From: Flavobacterium psychrophilum
GTDB lineage: Bacteria; Bacteroidota; Bacteroidia; Flavobacteriales; Flavobacteriaceae
Direction of reading: 5' to 3'
NCBI GenBank assembly: GCA_945866505.1
Contig: CAMBHH010000061.1
Span: 1-17,232 of the forward strand
DNA length: 17,232 nucleotides
The translations under genes and the position numbers were made by a program. The notes beneath the pieces were generated by a model that was given only the letters and a program-made list of their open reading frames with translations, made no database searches and was not told the origin of the DNA. Below, one piece after another: positions 9,447 to 16,131 of the stretch (position 1 is the stretch's first letter; every line of letters starts with the position of its first letter).

Positions 9447-10505
9447 CTATTTTACTTTCACTTTAACGGCATCATCCTCTTTTAGAGACATTACTCCAGT
9501 TGTCAATAGTGTGTCTCCGGTTTTTAAACCCGAAAGAACCAAAATGGAAGCGTCTGTTCTTGTTGTCGTTTCTACCATAACTTCTTTGGCTTTGCCCATA
9601 TTGGAAATGAAAACTTTCTTTCCGTTTTGAACAGGAATAATGGCTTCTGTAGGAATTACAATTGCATTATTGATAATGTCCAAAGGCAATTCAACATTGG
9701 CAAAAGTCCCTGGTAACAATTTACCGTCTTTATTTTCGGCAATGGCTCGTACTTGTAAAGTCCTTGTTGCGATTTGAACTTCGGGTTCAATGGCATATAT
9801 TTTGGCTGTATATTTTTCGGTTGAACCAGCAACTGTGAAACTTAAATTGGAATTTGACTTCACCTGATTGGCATATTTTTCAGGAATAGAAAAAGTAATT
9901 TTCAATTTGCTGATGTTGACTAATTTGGCGACTAAAAGGCTAGGAGAGATGTAGGTCCCAGACGAAATGGAGCGTAGTCCAATCTTTCCCGAAAAGGGAG
10001 CTCTAACCGAAGTCTTGGCTATTTGTACATCAATTAATTGCACTTGGGATTGTGCCAATTTATAATCGGCTCTAGCTACATCATATTCTTCTTGGCTGAT
10101 GGCTTCCTTTGCCAATAAAAGTTTAGCTCTTCTTTCATTTTCAGAGGCTAGTCCTTGTTTAGTTTTGGCTTGAGCCAATTGTGCTCGTAGCTCTAAATCA
10201 TTTACTTTGAAAAGCAATTGGCCTTTCGACACAGTGCTACCTTCTTTAAAAAAAATGCCTTCCACAATTCCTGATATCTCAGAGCGAATTTCCACCTGTT
10301 CATTGGCTTCGATAGAACCAGAAAGCGAAAGGTTGTTATCGAAAGTTTGTGTTTTAACTACAATTCCGCTCACGGTCATTACTTTGCCTTTTCCGTCTTT
10401 TCCTTTAGGATCGCCATTTTTGTTATTGTTTGAAGTAATTCTATAGGTAATAAAAGCCCCGAAACCCACAATTAATAGGGTGTAAATAATGTGTTTTAAT
10501 TTCAT
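9447..10505 (-). CDS. RND efflux periplasmic adaptor (membrane fusion protein)
   Basis: This is the AcrA/MexA-type adaptor that bridges the RND pump to the TolC-type channel. It has 352 residues. One N-terminal membrane anchor lies at about 5-20; there is no lipobox Cys, so it is anchored by a helix rather than by lipid. A polar linker follows (NNNKNGDPKGKDGKGK). The lipoyl-like halves are near 68-100 and 165-200 (VRAPFSGKIG), split by a helical hairpin near 102-165 rich in A, Q, K and E. Beta-barrel and membrane-proximal domains follow (GTFANVELPL, VIPTEAI, GLKTGDTLLT). It is the first gene of the pump operon, so the promoter for the cluster should lie upstream. Confidence 0.95.
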   Translation of the reverse strand: MKLKHIIYTLLIVGFGAFITYRITSNNNKNGDPKGKDGKGKVMTVSGIVVKTQTFDNNLSLSGSIEANEQVEIRSEISGIVEGIFFKEGSTVSKGQLLFKVNDLELRAQLAQAKTKQGLASENERRAKLLLAKEAISQEEYDVARADYKLAQSQVQLIDVQIAKTSVRAPFSGKIGLRSISSGTYISPSLLVAKLVNISKLKITFSIPEKYANQVKSNSNLSFTVAGSTEKYTAKIYAIEPEVQIATRTLQVRAIAENKDGKLLPGTFANVELPLDIINNAIVIPTEAIIPVQNGKKVFISNMGKAKEVMVETTTRTDASILVLSGLKTGDTLLTTGVMSLKEDDAVKVKVK

Positions 10506-10554
10506 ATTTATGTAAAAAGAGATGAGATTAGAAGTCTCCTGTTAAAGTAAAAAG

Positions 10555-10562
10555 CAAATTTA
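10555..10562 (-). promoter_or_regulatory. Possible -7 element for the efflux operon
   Basis: TAAATTTG on the minus strand matches the TAnnTTTG -7 consensus and lies about 50 bases before the adaptor start. I find no TTG/TTTG at the expected -33 distance, so this is only a weak candidate. The rest of 10506-10721 is AT-rich and shows no gene, no clear operator and no hairpin. Confidence 0.25.
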
Positions 10563-10721
10563 AGGTTTAGGATTTGGAATAAAGGAGTTTTGCCAATTAT
10601 TTAACAACTTATAAGCAAATAATACCATTCAAAAACAGCTGCTTCTTAAAAACAACAACACATAAAATGCTTTAAATTTTAAAAAATAATCAGTTTTCAT
10701 TATATTACTACTACATATTCT

Positions 10722-10790
10722 TTAAGTACTTTAATTTCAAATGTTTTTTTTCTTTGTCAATTCAACATAAGTTGCTCTCAAAGTTCTATT
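10722..10790 (-). pseudogene. Degenerate remnant of the recG 3' end
   Basis: Read on the minus strand, this translates as NRTLRATYVELTKKKNI followed by a stop. The intact RecG ends NAILRATYIELTKKKNI then WNYIS. It aligns without gaps to 13425-13493 at a constant offset of 2703 bp, with about 54 of 69 bases identical by hand count. Within LRATY..KKNI five changes are synonymous (GCA/GCC, ACT/ACG, ACA/ACG, AAA/AAG, AAC/AAT) and one is V for I. The Trp codon has become TGA, and the last five codons have drifted (AAT TAA AGT ACT TAA). No upstream recG sequence is attached; the DUF1801 gene begins its 3' end 17 bp away. It is a displaced recG tail, not a gene. Confidence 0.7.
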
Positions 10791-10806
10791 ACGCTTAAAG
10801 GGGTTT

Positions 10807-11157
10807 TTATATATACAAAGTAGCAGCTTCTTTTATAACAGCTTCAAGGATTGCATTGTCAACAGCTTCTAAACTAAAATAACGCAAAGATTTAACAGTA
10901 TTTCGACTTTCATCCACAAGAAATTCTTGATTTCTTTTTAATTTAAAGCCTCTTGCAAAGCCCAAATCAACAAATCCTTTTCTTTGATCATTAACGAGAT
11001 AACAAAATGCCTTTTTTTTATAATAAAAATAAGGAACTCCATATTTTAAAAGTAATTCAGCATCAGGAAGTGATTTTGTTACAACACTTATAATATGAAG
11101 TAAAATCGACTGATACATTTCTGGTTGCCTAAAGATATATTCGTCAGTTAGTTTCAT
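10807..11157 (-). CDS. DUF1801 domain protein
   Basis: This is a small cytoplasmic protein of the DUF1801 (YdhG/YdeI-like) family, whose function is unknown. Visible family features are DEYIFRQPE, then a helix, LPDAELLLKYGVPYFYYKKKAFCYL, a basic D-GFARGFKL segment, and a C-terminal helix. I chose the ATG at 11157 (116 residues), which gives the usual family length and start (MKLTDEYI). The frame stays open to an ATG at 11322 (171 residues). However, the extra 55 residues match no family part I know. They include an 18-bp fragment of the recG terminus in another frame and a good promoter (11200-11228), so they are probably untranslated. The gene is divergent from the PBP2 gene. Confidence 0.75.
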   Translation of the reverse strand: MKLTDEYIFRQPEMYQSILLHIISVVTKSLPDAELLLKYGVPYFYYKKKAFCYLVNDQRKGFVDLGFARGFKLKRNQEFLVDESRNTVKSLRYFSLEAVDNAILEAVIKEAATLYI

Positions 11158-11199
11158 TTTTAGAAAATTGGTTCTGTTAATCCTTTTAATAATGGAAAA

Positions 11200-11228
11200 C
11201 AAATTTACTTTTAGCATAGGAATATCAA
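11200..11228 (-). promoter_or_regulatory. Candidate promoter for the DUF1801 gene
   Basis: On the minus strand TTG (11228-11226), 18 bases, then TAAATTTG (11207-11200) fit the flavobacterial promoter pattern TTG...TAnnTTTG. The -7 element lies 42 bp before the ATG at 11157, giving a leader of about 35 bases. This supports the shorter DUF1801 start. Confidence 0.5.
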
Positions 11229-11242
11229 CTAATATAATTCCA
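11225..11242. repeat. Exact 18-bp copy of the recG terminus
   Basis: TCAACTAATATAATTCCA is identical to 13425-13442, which encodes the last residues WNYIS and the stop of recG (minus strand). Both copies have the same orientation, and similarity stops at both ends. A chance 18-bp match somewhere in a window of this size and composition is possible but unlikely (rough estimate a few percent). Its position at the end of recG, beside a second recG remnant, makes chance less likely. Confidence 0.5.
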
Positions 11243-11364
11243 TTTTTTTTAAGAATTATTGACTCTTCTTCCCGTTTCAGTTTAAAAACAATTTTACTAT
11301 AGTTCTCATCACTAAATTGCACAGCAAATTGTATAATAACCTAAAGGATAGACTCTGAAAAAGA

Positions 11365-11397
11365 TTTGGTTATAAAACACCAAACCAAGTATCTTTA
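11365..11397 (+). promoter_or_regulatory. Candidate promoter for the PBP2 gene, with inverted repeat
   Basis: TTTG (11365-11368), 21 bases, then TATCTTTA (11390-11397) fit the Bacteroidetes promoter with one mismatch in the -7 element. They lie about 60 bp before the ATG. A 6-bp inverted repeat (TTTGGT 11365-11370, ACCAAA 11379-11384, 8-base spacer) overlaps the -33 element and could be a small operator. Confidence 0.4.
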
Positions 11398-11457
11398 CAC
11401 AAATTAGCAGATTAGTAAAAAGTTGCATTTATATCTTGAATCCGCCCATTCCAATCG

Positions 11458-13395
11458 ATGAGAAAAGACTTATTTCCAAACCTAATTATCATTTCAGCGA
11501 TTCTTATTATGATTCGGCTTTTCTACCTTCAAATTATTGATGATACCTTGAAAGTAAAATCAGATAATAATGCCATAAGAATCATTTACGATTATCCACC
11601 ACGAGGCATAATTTATGATCGGTATGGAAAATTATTGGTTGGCAATCAGATTTCTTATGACCTAATGGTAACGCCAAATGAAGTTAAAAATATTGATAAA
11701 ACAGCATTTTGTAAATTAGTACACATTTCTCGTCCAGCTTTCGATAGCTTAATGGGAATAGCAACTCTTTATAGCCCGAGGTTGCGCTCTGTTTTTTTAC
11801 CACCGTTAAATAGTATTGAATATGCTGCTTTGAAAGAAAAATTGCGTAAATATGAACCCGGTTTCGAAGTTGTGAAACGATCTTTAAGAGATTATAAAGT
11901 AAAAGTTGGGGCCAATGTTTTTGGGTCTATATCTCAGGCAAATCCTATAATAATTGCTAATAATTCTTATTATAAAAGTGGTGATTTAATTGGTACCCAA
12001 GGCGTAGAGCAAAGTTATGAAGTATTTTTACGTGGCATTAAAGGTTTAAAATACAGACAAATGAACAAATTTAACAAAGATATTGGATCCTATAAACAAG
12101 GTAAACTTGATAAAAAACCTCTTCGGGGTCAGGATATTACGCTGACTATTGATATTGATTTACAAAAATTTGGCGAAGAATTAATGGTCAACAAACGTGG
12201 CGGCATAGTAGCTCTTGAACCAAAAACAGGTGAAATCTTAGCATTAGTAACTGCTCCCAATTTTGACCCCGCCATTTTAGTGGGAAGACAACGATCAAAA
12301 AATTATACGAAGTTATACAATGATTCTTTAGCAAAGCCATTATATGACAGAGGATTATTAGCAGAATATCCTCCTGGTTCGCCATTCAAAATTGTAACTG
12401 GATTAATTGGTTTACAAGAAGAAGTTGTAAATGAGAGTACAACCTTTATGTGTCACAATGGATTTAGTTACGGCAGAGGAAGTTTTATGAAGTGCCACGG
12501 TGTTGGGCCTCATCAATTTCACAATGGAATTTATAATTCGTGTAATACTTATTTTGCAAAAGTATATATGAAAACCATTAATAAATATCCGGATCCTGCA
12601 GAGGGAGTAGATGTTTGGAGCCACCATGTAAAAAGTTTTGGCATGGGCTCATTCTTGGGGTATGATTTACCTACTGGCAAAACAGGTAATATCCCTACCT
12701 CTCAAACCTACAAAAAAATGTATCCAAATGGAGGTTGGCGCAGTACAGCAATAGTTTCTAATGCCATCGGTCAAGGAGAAGTTTTGGCAACTCCTATTCA
12801 ACTAGCCAATATGATTTCCGTAGTTGCCAACGAAGGTTTTTATTTTACACCTCACATTATAAAAGAAATTAAAGGTGGAAGGATAAATGAAAAATTTCAA
12901 ATAAAACATTATAGTACAATCGATAATTATTATTTTACCCCAATGATTTCGGGTCTTTTTGATGTTTATAATTTAGGAACAGCAAGTAATTTACGTGTCA
13001 AAGGAATTGCTATTTGCGGAAAAACCGGAACGGCAGAAAATTATGCGATAATTGGTGGCGAAAGGGTTAAGATGGAAGATCATTCAATTTTTGTAGCATT
13101 TGCACCAAAAAACAATCCGAAGATTGCGATTGCAATTTTTGTTGAAAATGGAGGTTTTGGGGCATCAGTCGCGGGTCCTATAGCCAGTTTGATGATAGAA
13201 AAATATTTACGTGGAAAAATTACAAGAACAGATTTAGAAAAGAGCGTTTTAGAAAAAAGTTTGAAATATCAATATGATAAATATATCGGAGGACGAGTAG
13301 ATTCAGCATCTGTCTTCAGAAGAAAACCTAAAGGCTTTCCTAGTTTACAGGATTATTTTTTTCCAAAAAAAAGAAGCAACAAACTTTTTAAGTAG
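11458..13395 (+). CDS. mrdA: Penicillin-binding protein 2 (peptidoglycan transpeptidase)
   Basis: This is a class B penicillin-binding protein that cross-links peptidoglycan for cell elongation, with the catalytic domain in the periplasm. It has 645 residues. One N-terminal membrane anchor lies at about 8-25. The PBP dimerisation domain follows (PPRGIIYDRYGKLLVGNQ at 47-64; DLIGTQGVEQSYE near 176-188). The transpeptidase domain has all active-site motifs: S308-P-F-K311 with the acylated serine, S361-C-N363, and K522-T-G524 (GKTGTAEN). Nothing is truncated. PBP2 genes of flavobacteria usually sit in the mreB-mreC-mreD-mrdA-rodA cluster. Here the gene is alone, convergent with recG at 29 bp and divergent from DUF1801, so it may be a second copy or a relocated gene. 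The symbol is by family; orthology is not settled. Confidence 0.93.
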   Translation: MRKDLFPNLIIISAILIMIRLFYLQIIDDTLKVKSDNNAIRIIYDYPPRGIIYDRYGKLLVGNQISYDLMVTPNEVKNIDKTAFCKLVHISRPAFDSLMGIATLYSPRLRSVFLPPLNSIEYAALKEKLRKYEPGFEVVKRSLRDYKVKVGANVFGSISQANPIIIANNSYYKSGDLIGTQGVEQSYEVFLRGIKGLKYRQMNKFNKDIGSYKQGKLDKKPLRGQDITLTIDIDLQKFGEELMVNKRGGIVALEPKTGEILALVTAPNFDPAILVGRQRSKNYTKLYNDSLAKPLYDRGLLAEYPPGSPFKIVTGLIGLQEEVVNESTTFMCHNGFSYGRGSFMKCHGVGPHQFHNGIYNSCNTYFAKVYMKTINKYPDPAEGVDVWSHHVKSFGMGSFLGYDLPTGKTGNIPTSQTYKKMYPNGGWRSTAIVSNAIGQGEVLATPIQLANMISVVANEGFYFTPHIIKEIKGGRINEKFQIKHYSTIDNYYFTPMISGLFDVYNLGTASNLRVKGIAICGKTGTAENYAIIGGERVKMEDHSIFVAFAPKNNPKIAIAIFVENGGFGASVAGPIASLMIEKYLRGKITRTDLEKSVLEKSLKYQYDKYIGGRVDSASVFRRKPKGFPSLQDYFFPKKRSNKLFK

Positions 13396-13424
13396 TAACA
13401 AAGTTTGGTTTAGCCATTGGTCTT

Positions 13425-15968
13425 TCAACTAATATAATTCCAAATATTTTTCTTCTTCGTCAATTCAATATACGTGGCTCTCAAAATAGCATTTTCCGGC
13501 TTTTGCATTGGAGCATCGTCTTTCAGAATTTTCAACGCATAATTACGCGCCAATTGCAAAATATCTCGGTCGCGAACAATATCTGCAATTTGTAGATTTA
13601 GGACACCGCTTTGTTGTGTTCCCATCAAATCGCCTGGACCTCGGAGTTTGAGATCGACTTCGGCAATTTCGAAACCATCATTCGTTCCGACCATCGTTTC
13701 CATTCGGGTTTTACTGTCGGAACTCAATTTGTGACTAGTCATCAAGATACAATAACTTTGCTCGGCACCACGACCCACGCGACCACGTAGCTGATGCAGT
13801 TGCGACAAACCAAAACGTTCCGCACTTTCTATAATCATTACGCTAGCATTCGGAATATTCACGCCCACTTCAATCACCGTGGTAGCGACCATAATATTAG
13901 TTTTTCCTTCGGCAAAGCGTTTCATTTCGGCATCTTTATCAGCCGGCTTCATCTTGCCGTGAAGGATGGAAATTGAATAATCTGGCAAAGGAAAGTCACG
14001 AGAAATACTTTCGTAACCGTCCAATAAATCCTTAAAATCCATAGTCTTCGATTCCTCAATTAGCGGATAGACGATATAAATCTGTCGTCCAAGAGCAATT
14101 TCGTCCCGGATAAATTTCCAAACCTTTAGACGATTGCTGTCAAATCGATGCACGGTTTGAATGGGTTTTCGTCCAGGTGGCAATTCGTCAATAACTGAAA
14201 TATCCAAATCGCCATACAAACTCATCGCCAAAGTTCGTGGAATAGGAGTGGCGGTCATCACCAAAACGTGGGGAGGTATAGCCCCACCAACCTCCCCAGA
14301 AGGGAGGCTTTCTAAGATTGAGGTTATTTTTTTTAGTATTTCGTCAGTATTTCCGATTATTTCCTCATTACTAAAACGAATTACTTTGAAACCGAGTTCA
14401 TTTAGGATTTGAGTTCGCATTTCATCGACTTCCTGCTGTTCAATAGCGTTATGATAGCCGCCATCAACTTCAATAACGAGTTTTTTTTCAATGCATATAA
14501 AATCAACAATAAACATATCAATAACATGTTGTCTTCTGAATTTATAAGTTAGGTTATTATTTCTCAAACCCTCCCATAAAACACCTTCAGCTTGTGTACT
14601 GTTTTTTTTGTTTTGGTTTTTGAGTTCTTTTAAAAGACTATAAGTCGAAGGTCGGGCAGTCTTGTATTTTTGTACTACATGCTCAACTTCCCTCCTTTGG
14701 AGGGACTGAGGGAGGCTTCCTTTCTTCCACAATTTCGAGCGTTGCTCCACTCCAAATCGGTGTTGCTCGTCAATTACCGCCAAGCCCAAATTTTGAAACT
14801 TCACCTTGTCTTCCAATAAAGCGTGTGTGCCAATTAGAATATGCAAAGTTCCATTTTCGAGTTCGTCATGAATAATTCTTCGTGCAGCAATTTTAGTAGA
14901 GCCAGTAAGTATTTTTATGTTGATTTTTAGTTCTTTAGCCAATTCGGTTAAACCATTAAAATGTTGGTTTGCCAAGATTTCTGTTGGTGCCATCAAACAG
15001 GATTGAAAGCCATTATCCAAGGCAATGAGCATGCTCATCAGGGCTACAATTGTTTTTCCAGAACCCACATCGCCTTGCAGCAATCGGTTCATTTGGGCGT
15101 TGCTTCCCATATCGATTCGGATTTCCTTGATGACTCTTTTTTGAGCATTGGTCAGTTCAAAAGGTAAATGGTTTTGGTAAAAATTATTGAAATATTCGCC
15201 TACTTTGGTAAACGGATGTCCTTTTATTTTGTGTTTCCGAATCAGGTTTTTGGTAATTAATTGCAATTGGATATAAAACAATTCCTCAAATTTCAATCGG
15301 AATTGGGCTTTCGCCAAAGCTTCGGCACTTTTGGGGAAATGAATGTTGAATAAAGCGGCATTTTTGGGAATCAGTTTTAATTCGGCTGTCAAATAATCGG
15401 GTAGGGTTTCGGCGAATTTGGCTTGGGTTTCCAAGAACAATTGCTGCATCATTTTATTGATTACTCGATTCGAAATTCCCCTGTTTGCCAAGGTTTCTGT
15501 TGATGGATAAACGGGTTGCATTGCCGAACGTAGGCTTTGTTCGTGTTCTGTCATCAACTCGATTTCAGGATGCGCCATATTGAACGTATTCCCAAACGAA
15601 GTGCATTTTCCGAAAATTACGCAGATTTCATTGAGCTTCAAACTTTCGCGAATCCATTTGTGACCTTGAAACCAAACGAGTTCAATTTGTCCAGTATCAT
15701 CCACGAATGTGGCGACCAATCGTTTCTGATTTTTACCAAATTCAACCGTTTTGATGTTGATGATTTTGCCGATGATTTGAACTTCGGCAATATTGTTTTG
15801 TAATTCGTTTATTTTGTAATAACGTGTCCTGTCGATGTAGCGATTGGGAAAAAAATTAAGCAAATGTCCGTATTTGTGAATTCCCAATTCCTTTCGCAGC
15901 AAAGCACCACGGTTGGGGCCGACGCCTTTTAGGTATTCGATTTCGGTTTCCAAGAGGTTTTGCTGCAT
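13425..15968 (-). CDS. recG: ATP-dependent DNA helicase RecG with inserted DUF559 nuclease-like domain
   Basis: RecG is a branched-DNA translocase that regresses stalled forks and processes Holliday junctions. Visible parts: wedge/OB region at about 50-160 (YYKINELQ..., IGKII); Walker A GDVGSGKT at 299-306; motif Ia APTEILANQH; motif II DEQH at 400-403 followed by RFGVEQRSKLWKK; motif III MTATPIPRTL from 571; DELPPGRKP; motif V ATTVIEVGVN; motif VI QLRGRVGRG from 726; and a C-terminal helical end. The length is 847 against about 700 for relatives. The excess, residues 417-563, is one in-frame block between motifs II and III with a DUF559 domain; removing it restores the expected LWKK-IPPHVLVMTATP join. 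No frameshift or stop is present, so a single fused polypeptide is expected. Whether it retains RecG function is unknown; as the only RecG seen here, it probably does. Confidence 0.95.
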   Translation of the reverse strand: MQQNLLETEIEYLKGVGPNRGALLRKELGIHKYGHLLNFFPNRYIDRTRYYKINELQNNIAEVQIIGKIINIKTVEFGKNQKRLVATFVDDTGQIELVWFQGHKWIRESLKLNEICVIFGKCTSFGNTFNMAHPEIELMTEHEQSLRSAMQPVYPSTETLANRGISNRVINKMMQQLFLETQAKFAETLPDYLTAELKLIPKNAALFNIHFPKSAEALAKAQFRLKFEELFYIQLQLITKNLIRKHKIKGHPFTKVGEYFNNFYQNHLPFELTNAQKRVIKEIRIDMGSNAQMNRLLQGDVGSGKTIVALMSMLIALDNGFQSCLMAPTEILANQHFNGLTELAKELKINIKILTGSTKIAARRIIHDELENGTLHILIGTHALLEDKVKFQNLGLAVIDEQHRFGVEQRSKLWKKGSLPQSLQRREVEHVVQKYKTARPSTYSLLKELKNQNKKNSTQAEGVLWEGLRNNNLTYKFRRQHVIDMFIVDFICIEKKLVIEVDGGYHNAIEQQEVDEMRTQILNELGFKVIRFSNEEIIGNTDEILKKITSILESLPSGEVGGAIPPHVLVMTATPIPRTLAMSLYGDLDISVIDELPPGRKPIQTVHRFDSNRLKVWKFIRDEIALGRQIYIVYPLIEESKTMDFKDLLDGYESISRDFPLPDYSISILHGKMKPADKDAEMKRFAEGKTNIMVATTVIEVGVNIPNASVMIIESAERFGLSQLHQLRGRVGRGAEQSYCILMTSHKLSSDSKTRMETMVGTNDGFEIAEVDLKLRGPGDLMGTQQSGVLNLQIADIVRDRDILQLARNYALKILKDDAPMQKPENAILRATYIELTKKKNIWNYIS
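14270..14307. repeat. GC-rich hairpins at the low-coordinate cassette edge
   Basis: GGGGAGGT (14270-14277) and ACCTCCCC (14290-14297) form an 8-bp inverted repeat with a 12-base loop. The same CCTCCC (14291-14296) can instead pair with GGGAGG (14302-14307) over a 5-base loop. These GC runs stand out from AT-rich surroundings. The first arm belongs to the native recG codons for IPPH, so one arm of the hairpin is host sequence. Confidence 0.7.
14280..14720 (-). mobile_element. In-frame DUF559 endonuclease cassette inside recG
   Basis: These 147 codons interrupt recG and encode a PD-(D/E)XK/Vsr-like DUF559 domain. RecG numbering: STQAEGVLWEGLRNN (457-471), KFRRQHVIDMFIVDF (476-490), KKLVIEVDGGYHNA (495-508), LNELGFKVIRFSNEEI (522-537), then a helix to about 553. 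Likely active-site residues are D489, E500 and D502. The edges translate as GSLPQSLQRREVEH and SLPSGEVGGA, low-complexity peptides that are simply the reading of GC-rich hairpins. The block has no start codon of its own before M485 and no stop, so it depends on recG translation. It lacks intein splice motifs. DUF559 proteins are commonly free-standing in bacteria; here the domain is embedded. I infer a small mobile cassette; how it moves is unknown, and no transposase is present. Confidence 0.7.
14689..14718. repeat. GC-rich hairpin at the high-coordinate cassette edge
   Basis: TCCCTCC (14689-14695) and GGAGGGA (14699-14705) make a 7-bp stem with a TTT loop. They are followed by AGGGAGGCTT (14709-14718), which also occurs at 14301-14310 in the other edge. 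Extending three bases gives AGGGAGGCTTyCT, a 12-of-13 direct repeat spaced 408 bp apart (136 codons). Confidence 0.7.
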
Positions 15969-16079
15969 AGTTTGTACGCGAATGATGCGGATTTACTTCG
16001 TGGCGGCACGGATAAAAACGGATTTTTAATTTGATGAAGCGAAGATAGTTTTTTGTTTGGAAAATAGGAAATACAATTG

Positions 16080-16110
16080 TTTGGTATTCGATTAGGAAAA
16101 AGTACATTTG
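16080..16110 (+). promoter_or_regulatory. Near-consensus Bacteroidetes promoter for the DUF1697 gene
   Basis: TTTG (16080-16083), 19 bases, then TACATTTG (16103-16110) match the -33/-7 pattern TTTG...TAnnTTTG exactly. The predicted leader to the ATG at 16132 is only about 15 bases. This also argues against a TTG start at 16108, which lies inside the -7 element. Confidence 0.7.
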
Positions 16111-16131
16111 AATTTTAAAATACATAAAAAA

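Noticed and set aside
12188..12627. Short minus-strand frames inside the PBP2 gene
   Set aside because: They overlap the transpeptidase catalytic region on the opposite strand and show no recognisable domain or promoter.
10722..13493. Integrative element with att sites at the recG 3' end
   Set aside because: The direct repeats fit, but the interval holds only PBP2 and DUF1801, with no integrase or excisionase, and the outer repeats are too diverged for a recent integration. Kept only as a recombination hypothesis.
14280..14720. Intein in RecG
   Set aside because: The block starts with Gly and ends in Gly-Gly-Ala before Ile. It lacks the N-terminal Cys/Ser, the terminal His-Asn and the following Cys/Ser/Thr needed for splicing, and at 147 residues it is filled by the DUF559 domain.
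14280..14720. Free-standing DUF559 gene wrongly fused to recG by a frameshift
   Set aside because: RecG motifs before and after the block are in one uninterrupted frame, and the block has no start codon ahead of its conserved core.
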